Assembly (NCBI GenBank): GCA_013329565.1
Contig: DUJZ01000172.1
Location: 1 to 6,221 of the forward strand
Length of the DNA: 6,221 bases
Source of the DNA: Methanomassiliicoccales archaeon
GTDB taxonomy: Archaea; Thermoplasmatota; Thermoplasmata; Methanomassiliicoccales; UBA472
Reading direction: 5' to 3'
Shown here: positions 1-4,750 of the stretch, piece by piece
Layout: each line of letters starts with the position of its first letter
Numbering within the stretch: the stretch's first letter is position 1
Made by a program: the position numbers and the translations under genes
The notes under the pieces: model-generated
What the model was told of the DNA's origin: nothing
Seen by the model: only the letters and a program-made list of their open reading frames with translations
Databases searched by the model: none

Positions 1-35
1 GTGAAGCGTACGGGCATCGCCTTCAGGTGGAAGGG

Positions 36-53
36 CCTCCGGCCTACCGGAGG
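36..53. repeat. GC-rich inverted repeat (7-bp stem, 4-base loop)
   Basis: CCTCCGG at 36-42 and CCGGAGG at 47-53 form a perfect stem around the loop CCTA. It lies inside the integrase remnant at the LRPTGG codons. No T-run follows, so it does not look like a terminator. It may be no more than a consequence of GC-rich coding sequence. Confidence 0.4.
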
Positions 54-180
54 GCAGCTGGCGCTTGACGGCGGCGTTTCTATAGATCAGGTATCGTTGA
101 GCATGAGGCACACATCGATGAAGACGACTGAACGGTAATATTGCCGCGCCAAGGCTGACCGTGCGTTCGCCCGGGTCAAT

Positions 181-202
181 GAAACATACAATTGCATGTT
201 TC
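181..202. repeat. 22-bp near-perfect palindrome between integrase remnant and tRNA-Val
   Basis: GAAACAT (181-187) is mirrored by ATGTTTC (196-202) around the palindromic core CAATTG (189-194). Only the 188/195 pair (A opposite C) fails to match, giving 10 of 11 symmetric pairs centred at 191.5. It overlaps the last codons of the broken integrase frame. The symmetry suits a dimeric DNA-binding protein or a recombinase or accessory-factor site near an attachment site. Function is inference. Confidence 0.5.
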
Positions 203-246
203 GGACCGAGCCAGCTATAAAGGCTGAAAACGATTGAATTGAATTC

Positions 247-252
247 AAAAAA
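247..252 (-). terminator. Oligo-T terminator of tRNA-Val
   Basis: The minus strand has six consecutive T, in the context ATTATTTTTTG, about 21 bases beyond the encoded CCA of tRNA-Val. Archaeal RNA polymerase terminates at such T-runs without needing a hairpin. The neighbouring TTGAATTCAA (239-248) is a 10-bp palindrome and may be incidental. Confidence 0.6.
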
Positions 253-273
253 TAATTGTCTGGATATAAGTAG

Positions 274-349
274 TGGTGGGCTCAGCCGGATTCGAACCGG
301 CGACCTCCTGCGTGTGAAGCAGACGTCATAACCGCTAGACCATGAGCCC
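274..349 (-). tRNA. tRNA-Val (anticodon CAC), CCA encoded
   Basis: The minus strand folds into a full cloverleaf. It has a 7-bp acceptor (GGGCTCA with TGAGCCC), a D arm starting GTCT, and a 5-bp anticodon stem (TCTGC/GCAGG). The loop TTCACAC gives anticodon CAC at 314-316, reading the Val codon GUG. There is a 5-base variable loop, and the T arm is GCCGG-TTCGAAT-CCGGC. The mature body is 277-349 (73 nt) with discriminator A. The next three bases (274-276) encode CCA. No intron is seen. The closing pair of the D stem and the outermost anticodon-stem pair are non-Watson-Crick. The 3' end faces the integrase remnant, making this tRNA a likely integration target. Confidence 0.96.
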
Positions 350-376
350 TTCGGTATTCGATGCGAACGGGAATTG

Positions 377-386
377 GATATAAAAA
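377..386 (-). promoter_or_regulatory. TATA box of tRNA-Val
   Basis: On the minus strand the element reads TTTTTATATC. Its centre is about 32 bases upstream of the mature tRNA 5' end, which places transcription start roughly five bases before the tRNA, leaving a short 5' leader for RNase P. It lies only 21 bases beyond the stop codon of the adjacent ATPase gene. Its T5 run could also help terminate that gene's transcript. Confidence 0.65.
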
Positions 387-407
387 TGTTTAGCGGTCGG
401 ACGTCCA

Positions 408-1127
408 TCACTCGTTTATGACCTGGGTGGCCCGGAACATGCCGTCGCTGAACATGAGCGAGAAGTAGCCGGTCTTATGGTTGGTGGAACGCAATTTCAC
501 TGCGCGAATTCGACGTTGCACGTCGGTCTCCCCGATGCTCTGCAATTTCAAAGAGATGACACCGTCGGCCAGATAGCCTTCTTCAAAGCGCCCCCCGTTG
601 ATGTTGTCCACCGACGTCTCGGCGATAAGGAACGAGGTTATGTCCATTCCTCTCAGCCACATGAAAAGATAGAAGAGGTCGTTGCGCCGGTCATTGGTCA
701 TCTGTGCGGCCATCTCCAGCACGTCCAACGAATCGAGCACCAGCAGGTCGAAGCCGAGGTCCTTCTTGACCGTCTCGGCGTACATCTTGAACACCTGGAG
801 CCAGGAGCCCTTGGCCATCATCTCGGTGACGTTCTTCCGGATGGTCGCCAGGTCCAGAACGTACACCATCTCCTGCACCTTCGGGTCGTTCATGCCCATC
901 AGCTCCATCTGCTGCAGGAGATTCTCCTTGCTCTGCTCCAACGTCATGTAGACGCTGCGGATACCGTGCTGCTTGGCGTTGTTGTATAGGATGCTGTAGC
1001 AGACCGAGGACTTCATCGTTCCCGGCGTACCGGATATCAGAATGACGTGCCCCTTCGGCACCCCACCTTGGATGTAATCATCAAAGTTGTGGATGTAGGT
1101 CTTCACCCGTTCTACACCTATGCCCAT
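408..1127 (-). CDS. KaiC/RAD55-like RecA-superfamily ATPase, single domain (paralogue C)
   Basis: This 239-residue soluble protein is one KaiC-type ATPase domain. Visible motifs are 'GGVPKGH' before the first strand, Walker A GTPGTMKS (33-40), 'MTLEQS' with the presumed catalytic Glu at E64 followed by Gln, and Walker B 'LLVLDS' ending at D132. Near the end are 'GYLADGVISL' (184-193) and the KaiC-like segment RRIRAVKLR (205-213). Walker A has Met where the consensus has Gly. Bacterial KaiC carries two such domains and a C-terminal phosphorylation region; this protein has one domain and no such tail. It is roughly half identical by eye to the product of 2502-3218 and aligns with it end to end, so the two arose by duplication. 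The ATG is chosen because a strong TATA box lies 25-36 bases upstream and because the next motif (VKTYI) aligns with the paralogue at the same distance from the start. Likely role: ATP-dependent regulatory or signalling scaffold. The actual partner is unknown. Confidence 0.9.
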   Translation of the reverse strand: MGIGVERVKTYIHNFDDYIQGGVPKGHVILISGTPGTMKSSVCYSILYNNAKQHGIRSVYMTLEQSKENLLQQMELMGMNDPKVQEMVYVLDLATIRKNVTEMMAKGSWLQVFKMYAETVKKDLGFDLLVLDSLDVLEMAAQMTNDRRNDLFYLFMWLRGMDITSFLIAETSVDNINGGRFEEGYLADGVISLKLQSIGETDVQRRIRAVKLRSTNHKTGYFSLMFSDGMFRATQVINE

Positions 1128-1151
1128 CCCTCGGCGAAATATAGCGATTCC

Positions 1152-1163
1152 TGATATATAATA
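1152..1163 (-). promoter_or_regulatory. TATA box for the 408-1127 ATPase gene
   Basis: The minus strand reads TATTATATATCA in the 56-base gap between two ATPase genes. Its centre is about 30 bases from the ATG, giving a start only a few bases before the codon, so the mRNA should be nearly leaderless. The third paralogue can therefore be transcribed independently of the two upstream genes. Confidence 0.7.
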
Positions 1164-1183
1164 CCGTTTTTGAAATTTAATTT

Positions 1184-2497
1184 TTAAAAGGGCTGATTTG
1201 CCAGCGGTAATGCCATATTGAACTCCTTCCCGTCATGGAACATGCTGTAGTAGCGGTTGTCGACGTTGGCGCCACGCATCTTGACGCAGCGCACCCAGCG
1301 CTGCACCCGGGAATCGGTCATCTCCCGCATAAGCATCTCCATGATCCCGTCCGAGAGATACGCTTCGCCCTGGTCCCCCTCGTCGTACTCGTCCGAAATG
1401 TTCTCGGATATCACCAGCACGGTGATGTCCAGGGACTTGAACCAGTCGAAGAGGTCCTTGAGGTCCTGGCGGGAGAAGCAATGCTCCGTCAGTGCCTTGA
1501 ACGACTCGAGGGAGTCCAGGACGAAGACCTTGAAGCCGGTGGCCTGCTGCTCCCGGTGCACGAAGTCCATGATAAGCTCGCGCCAGTTGCCCTCGTGCTC
1601 CGCCATCTCCTGGCGAAGTTCGCGCATGTCCATGACCCTGAGCTTGCCGTTGGTGTCCGCCTCGGGCATGCCCATGCGCCCCATCTGCCTAATAATCGAT
1701 CTGCGGCTCTGCTCCACCGACAGGTACAGTCCAGGCGTACCGTTGATCGCCGCCCGGTGCAAGATCGTGTAGGTCAGAGTGCTCTTCATTGTGCCTGGCG
1801 GGCCGTTGAACAGCACGACATGGCCGTGAGGTATGCCGCCGCCGAGCACCTCGTCCAGGCGGGTTATGTGCGTACGAAGTACGCCAGTATCCTCGACCTT
1901 GAGCGGGGCTCCGACCTGAGAACGCAGTTCCCGGAAGATATCCTCGGTGATCCGGGCCAGCTCGGCCTCGTCCACCGCCTCCATCTCCTGACCGGCGTCC
2001 AGCATCTGCAATTTGAGCCGGGCTTCCTGCAGCTCGGCCTCCTTCTCATCCAGCTGGGCTTGCAACGCCTCCAGTTCCGGTTCGAAGTGGCGGGTGAGCT
2101 CCTCCCTCAGCCGGCGGCGGACCTCGTCCATGTCCACGCTCGGCTGGGGCTCCTTTTTCTCCTGGGGCTCTTTAGCGCGTTCCTCGAGCTCGTTGGAAAG
2201 CACGTTCAGGCGGCGCTCGCGCTCCTGCAGCTCCCTCTCGCGCTTGTCCAGCTCGTCCGCCCGGACCTGCATGGTGCTGTCCGGCCGCCCCACCTGGATG
2301 GTCTCGATGGAACGAATGCGAACGGTCGAACATTCGGTGCCCTTCCCGCGGTCCAGCCTCACCGAGGATAGGTTGACCTGCACCGGCTGGGACGCCTTAG
2401 GTTTCAGGTCCTCGCCGCATCGGCCGCACTGCGTGTCCCCCGGTCGCACTCCGAAACCGCAACGGGGGCATTCGAACTTGCTGGGAGGGAGACGCAT
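1184..2497 (-). CDS. Zinc ribbon-coiled coil-KaiC/RAD55-like ATPase fusion (paralogue B)
   Basis: This 437-residue protein has three parts. Residues 8-30 form a zinc ribbon with CPRC (C10, C13) and CGRC (C24, C27). After a linker, residues about 80-172 are a highly charged Glu/Arg/Gln/Leu stretch with heptad character, a probable coiled coil, broken near the Pro-rich residues 111-119. Residues about 205-437 are a KaiC-type ATPase domain. Its Walker A is GPPGTMKS (232-239), with the same Met substitution as its neighbours. E262-Q263 follow in 'SVEQS', Walker B is 'VFVLDS' with D328, 'YLSDGIMEM' is at 380-388, and 'RWVRCVKMR' at 400-408. The ATPase domain is more diverged than in the two flanking paralogues. 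The gene starts 4 bases after the stop of 2502-3218, so the two are one operon. The ribbon and coil suggest a partner-binding or oligomerising version of the ATPase, possibly recruiting the others; this is inference. Confidence 0.9.
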   Translation of the reverse strand: MRLPPSKFECPRCGFGVRPGDTQCGRCGEDLKPKASQPVQVNLSSVRLDRGKGTECSTVRIRSIETIQVGRPDSTMQVRADELDKRERELQERERRLNVLSNELEERAKEPQEKKEPQPSVDMDEVRRRLREELTRHFEPELEALQAQLDEKEAELQEARLKLQMLDAGQEMEAVDEAELARITEDIFRELRSQVGAPLKVEDTGVLRTHITRLDEVLGGGIPHGHVVLFNGPPGTMKSTLTYTILHRAAINGTPGLYLSVEQSRRSIIRQMGRMGMPEADTNGKLRVMDMRELRQEMAEHEGNWRELIMDFVHREQQATGFKVFVLDSLESFKALTEHCFSRQDLKDLFDWFKSLDITVLVISENISDEYDEGDQGEAYLSDGIMEMLMREMTDSRVQRWVRCVKMRGANVDNRYYSMFHDGKEFNMALPLANQPF

Positions 2498-2500
2498 CAG

Positions 2501-2505
2501 ATCAC
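2501..2505 (-). promoter_or_regulatory. Shine-Dalgarno overlapping the upstream stop codon
   Basis: GTGAT on the minus strand matches the anti-SD complement (GGAGGTGAT). It contains the TGA stop (2502-2504) of the upstream ATPase gene and sits three bases before the ATG of the zinc-ribbon ATPase gene. No TATA box is available here, so translation of the second gene is probably coupled to the first. Confidence 0.5.
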
Positions 2506-3218
2506 TCGCTTATCACCCGGGTGACCTGGAAACGGCCGTCGTTGTACAGAAGCGAATAGTACGACGGGTCGTGGTTGGTCTCCCTCATCTTGACGCACCT
2601 GATCCGGCGTTGCATCTCCACGTCGCGGATGAGCTGCATCTTCAGCGTGATTATTCCATCCGATAGGTACCCTTCATCGAACTTCCCCTCGATCAGGCGC
2701 TCGGCGGAGCTCTCGGATATCAGGAACACCGTGACGCCCAGGTCCCGCATCCACTCGAACAGGTAGAACAGGTCCGTGCGGCGGTTGCGGATCTCGGCCA
2801 TGGTCTCCAGGACCTCCATGGAATCTATGACCAGGATGTCGAAGTTGAGGTTCTGCTTGAGGTTGGTGATGTAGGTCTTGAAAACATGAAGCCAGGACGT
2901 GCCGCCGGCTATCTCCTTGAGCTTCTTCCTGATTATCGATAGGTCGAGCACGTTCAGGTTCTCGCTGACCTTGTCGATGTCCATGCCCATCTTCTCCATC
3001 TGGCGCAGGAGGCTTTCCCGGCTCTGCTCCAAAGTCACGTAAACGGAGGTCCTTTTGGATTCGATGGCGTGATTGTAAAGCATGTAATAGCTGATGGACG
3101 ACTTCATCGTCCCGGGGGTACCGGCCACCAGGACGATGTGTCCGATGGGTACCCCCCCTTCCAGAATCCTGTCGAAACCCTCGATGTACGTCTTTAACCG
3201 GCCGTCTCCCGCTTCCAT
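2502..3218 (-). CDS. KaiC/RAD55-like RecA-superfamily ATPase, single domain (paralogue A)
   Basis: This 238-residue single-domain ATPase is the first gene of the tandem cluster. Motifs are 'GGVPIGH' (21-27), Walker A GTPGTMKS (33-40), 'VTLEQS' with E64-Q65, and Walker B 'ILVIDS' with D132. They are followed by 'GYLSDGIITL' (183-192) and 'RRIRCVKMR' (204-212). It aligns along its whole length with the product of 408-1127, down to the endings VISE and VINE. No signal peptide or membrane segment is visible. The ATG is preceded by AGGGAG and AGGGG, and a TATA-like element lies about 55 bases upstream, so unlike its neighbours this gene appears to have a leader of about 30 bases. It is co-transcribed with the zinc-ribbon fusion. 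KaiC-like archaeal ATPases are linked to signalling and motility control (FlaH) or recombination (RAD55-like); nothing here decides between these. Confidence 0.9.
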   Translation of the reverse strand: MEAGDGRLKTYIEGFDRILEGGVPIGHIVLVAGTPGTMKSSISYYMLYNHAIESKRTSVYVTLEQSRESLLRQMEKMGMDIDKVSENLNVLDLSIIRKKLKEIAGGTSWLHVFKTYITNLKQNLNFDILVIDSMEVLETMAEIRNRRTDLFYLFEWMRDLGVTVFLISESSAERLIEGKFDEGYLSDGIITLKMQLIRDVEMQRRIRCVKMRETNHDPSYYSLLYNDGRFQVTRVISE

Positions 3219-3268
3219 CTCCCTGACCCCTGGCCATCAGGCCTTTCGGGGTTCCATGAGCTTACAGG

Positions 3269-3278
3269 CTATTAAAGT
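3269..3278 (-). promoter_or_regulatory. TATA-like element for the ATPase operon
   Basis: The minus strand reads ACTTTAATAG just past the stop of the radical-SAM gene (3294). Its centre predicts a start near 3247 and a leader of about 30 bases before the ATG at 3218. The leader contains purine-rich SD-like stretches. Confidence 0.5.
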
Positions 3279-3293
3279 GCTCGTCAGCGGTTA

Positions 3294-3998
3294 TCAGATG
3301 CCGCGCACGATGACCTTCTTGACGTACTTGCGGGCGGTCTCGGCCATGCCCAGCATCTGCGCCTCGTTGTAAGGGTCGATCTGGCTCAGGCGCTTGTCCA
3401 AGGTGCGGTCGTTCTTGAAGCGCTGCAGGGCGTACTTCCTGGCCCCGCCGATGTAGGACGCCATTCGTTCGATGTCCGCCGGCTTCAGGTAGTGCGGGAC
3501 CACCGTGGTGCGGAACTCGTAGTCGATGCCGGAGGTCATGATCAGGTTGATGGAGCGCTTGACCGCCTCAAGGTCCACTTCCGTACCGCAGACCTGGGAA
3601 TATTGCTGGTCCAGGGGCCCCTTGAGGTCCATGGCCACGCAATCCAGCAGTCCGGCCTGCAAAAGGTCCTGAAGCATATCCGGGTTAGTACCGTTAGTAT
3701 CCAGCTTGACCTTGAGACCCAGCTTCCTGATCTTCCTGATAAGGTCGGGAAGGTCCTCGTTCAACGTCGGTTCGCCACCGGTGACCACCACCCCGTCCAA
3801 GAAGTCCGAGTTGTCCGCCAGGTACTCCTCCAGGACCTCCCAGGGTGCTTCCTCAACTTCCCCAGAAACGGATACCAGGTCGGGGTTGTGGCAGAACGGG
3901 CAGCGCAGGTTGCAGCCCTGCAGGTAGATGGTAGTGGCGACCACGCCGTCCCAATCGAGCAGCGAGGTCTTGGCGAATCCGACTATTCTGGCGAGCAT
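3294..3998 (-). CDS. nrdG: Anaerobic ribonucleotide reductase-activating protein (NrdG2-type radical SAM enzyme)
   Basis: This 234-residue protein starts with the signature of the archaeal/bacterial NrdG2 family: 'GFAKTSLLDWDG' then 'ATTIYLQGCNLRCPFCHNP'. C29, C33 and C36 form the CX3CX2C motif that binds the [4Fe-4S] cluster cleaving S-adenosylmethionine. The SAM-binding 'TGGEP' is at 73-77. Activases of this kind make the glycyl radical on class III ribonucleotide reductase (NrdD), needed for anaerobic dNTP synthesis. No nrdD is in the window, so the substrate could also be another glycyl-radical enzyme. The length suits the family. The ATG is supported by a TATA box about 29 bases upstream (nearly leaderless). 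The stop lies 75 bases before the start of the ATPase operon, which has its own TATA-like element. Confidence 0.88.
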   Translation of the reverse strand: MLARIVGFAKTSLLDWDGVVATTIYLQGCNLRCPFCHNPDLVSVSGEVEEAPWEVLEEYLADNSDFLDGVVVTGGEPTLNEDLPDLIRKIRKLGLKVKLDTNGTNPDMLQDLLQAGLLDCVAMDLKGPLDQQYSQVCGTEVDLEAVKRSINLIMTSGIDYEFRTTVVPHYLKPADIERMASYIGGARKYALQRFKNDRTLDKRLSQIDPYNEAQMLGMAETARKYVKKVIVRGI

Positions 3999-4023
3999 GA
4001 CCTTCTGAAATTATTGCAGGTCG

Positions 4024-4031
4024 TTTTTAAG
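4024..4031 (-). promoter_or_regulatory. TATA box for the nrdG-like gene
   Basis: The minus strand reads CTTAAAAA in the 50-base gap after the 59-residue gene. Its centre is about 29 bases upstream of the ATG, so the transcript would begin only a few bases before the start codon. Confidence 0.55.
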
Positions 4032-4048
4032 GCTATCCCCTACAGCGT

Positions 4049-4228
4049 TCATTCGTCCTTGATGTTGACGATATCACCGTGCATCTTGGCCTTCATGTGT
4101 CCGCCGGGACCGCCCCTCTCCTCGCGGGCCTTGTCCACGCAGTCCTCGCTCTCGCAGCAGAAGGCGGCGAAGACGTACTGCTTGGCCGGCCGGCCGCAGA
4201 ACTGGCACTCGTACTTAGAGAAGTCCAT
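4049..4228 (-). CDS. Small Cys-rich putative zinc-binding protein (59 aa)
   Basis: A 60-codon frame starts MDFSKYECQFCGRP and ends in IKDE. It has C8 and C11 (CxxC), then C24, C25 and C30 in 'FCCESEDC'. This resembles a treble-clef or FCS-type small zinc finger in which the first Cys pair plus two of the later Cys hold one zinc. A Gly-rich turn (39-43) is followed by H44 and H50 and a hydrophilic tail. I do not recognise the family. Support for a real gene comes from the ordered Cys motifs, GC-rich third codon positions and a TATA-like element about 26 bases before the ATG. A GGTGG seven bases before the ATG could act as an SD if the transcript begins earlier. It is divergent from the zinc-ribbon/TM2 gene and 50 bases upstream of the nrdG-like gene. 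Small zinc proteins of this size often act as protein- or nucleic-acid-binding adaptors; no function can be assigned. Confidence 0.8.
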   Translation of the reverse strand: MDFSKYECQFCGRPAKQYVFAAFCCESEDCVDKAREERGGPGGHMKAKMHGDIVNIKDE

Positions 4229-4249
4229 GGTGCGGCCACCGTCCCCTAC

Positions 4250-4258
4250 AGATAAAGC
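4250..4258 (-). promoter_or_regulatory. TATA-like box for the 59-aa gene
   Basis: The minus strand reads CTTTATCT, preceded by the purine-rich CGAAAGGG, which could be a BRE. The distance of about 26 bases from centre to ATG predicts a leaderless mRNA. Confidence 0.55.
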
Positions 4259-4260
4259 CC

Positions 4261-4280
4261 TTTCGAAATTTCCTTAAGGA
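4261..4280. promoter_or_regulatory. Paired palindromes in the divergent promoter region (putative operator)
   Basis: TTTCGAAA (4261-4268) and TCCTTAAGGA (4271-4280) are both perfect palindromes. Their centres are 11 bp apart, close to one helical turn. They sit between the two outward-facing TATA elements, where a regulator could affect both genes. Short palindromes can arise by chance in AT-rich spacers. Confidence 0.35.
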
Positions 4281-4283
4281 GGG

Positions 4284-4291
4284 AAAAATAT
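4284..4291 (+). promoter_or_regulatory. TATA-like box for the zinc-ribbon/TM2 gene
   Basis: AAAAATAT preceded by GGAGGG has its centre about 25 bases before the ATG at 4313, again predicting a leaderless transcript. This reading explains the AT-rich block better than treating GGAGG as an SD, because the ATG that SD would serve (4290) is out of frame with the gene. Confidence 0.5.
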
Positions 4292-4312
4292 GGGCGTCCC
4301 GGGGAAGTTCCG

Positions 4313-4750
4313 ATGGCGTTCTGTTCAAGATGCGGAAGCCCGGCCAAGGAGGGCGCTCGGTTCTGCGACCGATGCGGCGCTCCCTTGAGCGTGGGTTTCC
4401 AGAGCTACAGCCAGGGCAATCAGACCACCATGTCCTACACCTACCGGAAGGACGAGAAGGAGGCCATACTGGCCGTGATCCTCTCGGTGATCGTTCCCGG
4501 CGTCGGGCAGATCTACTGCGGGAAGATCGGCCGGGGCATCGGCATACTGTTGCTCCTGGGCCTGCTCAGCGTGGTGTCGATCGTCCCGCTGTTCCTGATC
4601 ATGAACCCGGTGGACCTCAGCTTCGCCGGGTTCTTCGCCTTCAACGTCGCGGTCAGTATCCTGGCCTTCATCATCTACATCTGGCAGATCTACGACGCCT
4701 ACCGCTGCGCCGATGACTACAACAAGATGACGCCGCCGGTGAGGTACTGA
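4313..4750 (+). CDS. Zinc-ribbon plus TM2-domain membrane protein
   Basis: This 145-residue protein begins with a zinc ribbon, 'FCSRCGSP' (C4, C7) and 'FCDRCGAPL' (C18, C21), then a polar linker to about residue 48. The rest is a TM2 domain. A hydrophobic segment at about 51-67 leads into 'PGVGQIYCGKIGRGI' (62-76), the family's Gly-rich G-x-x-Y-x-G turn. Two more hydrophobic stretches follow (about 77-98 and 104-125) before 'WQIYDAYR' (124-131), the conserved W-x-x-x-D end. The ribbon is likely cytoplasmic. TM2 proteins are common in archaea but their role is poorly known. The start is the only in-frame ATG here and fits the TATA box 25 bases upstream. The stop TGA directly abuts the nadC stop on the other strand. 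Confidence 0.88.
   Translation: MAFCSRCGSPAKEGARFCDRCGAPLSVGFQSYSQGNQTTMSYTYRKDEKEAILAVILSVIVPGVGQIYCGKIGRGIGILLLLGLLSVVSIVPLFLIMNPVDLSFAGFFAFNVAVSILAFIIYIWQIYDAYRCADDYNKMTPPVRY

Larger units (their letters stand above)
1..237 (+). pseudogene. Tyrosine recombinase (integrase) C-terminal remnant, stop codon at the catalytic Tyr
   Basis: Frame 1 is open from the window edge, so the N-terminal part is outside. It reads like the end of an archaeal or phage-type tyrosine recombinase. Residues 11-14 (KGLR) match box II (H/K-x-x-R), followed by a helix resembling the usual 'T..A.L.L..GV.i..V' segment. H37, in MRHTS, matches the third catalytic His, although the usual Gly before it is Arg. Then comes KTTER, a TAA at 136-138, and YCRAKADRAFARV, the tail expected after 'KTTERYY' in such integrases. 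In the family the nucleophilic Tyr lies nine residues after the His; codon 46, exactly that position, is the TAA. Without the stop the frame runs on to TGA at 235-237. The protein should therefore lack its nucleophile, and I read it as a decayed integrase of an element lying to the left. It points toward the 3' end of tRNA-Val. Family identification rests on motif reading by eye. Confidence 0.72.

Noticed and set aside
36..53. Rho-independent-type terminator
   Set aside because: The stem is good but no T-run follows on either strand and it lies inside coding sequence.
136..138. Recoding of the in-frame stop in the integrase as pyrrolysine
   Set aside because: The codon is TAA, not TAG, so pyrrolysine decoding does not apply; gene decay is simpler.
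261..270. Second promoter (GGATATAAG on plus, CTTATATCC on minus) next to the tRNA 3' end
   Set aside because: On the plus strand it would start antisense to the tRNA, and on the minus strand it would lead into no gene; it is better explained as AT-rich spacer.
1235..2371. 378-codon open frame on the plus strand opposite the zinc-ribbon ATPase
   Set aside because: It mirrors the coiled coil and GC-rich codons of the minus-strand gene, is rich in His/Leu/Val typical of antisense frames, and has no recognisable domain or promoter.
2674..3237. Overlapping minus-strand frame starting at an ATG 19 bases upstream of the first ATPase gene
   Set aside because: It is out of frame with the conserved ATPase; the translation is Arg/Gly/His-rich with no motif and is a shadow of the real gene.
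3492..4277. 261-codon plus-strand frame opposite the nrdG-like gene
   Set aside because: The minus-strand radical-SAM protein has diagnostic motifs; the plus frame has none and also crosses the convincing 59-residue gene.
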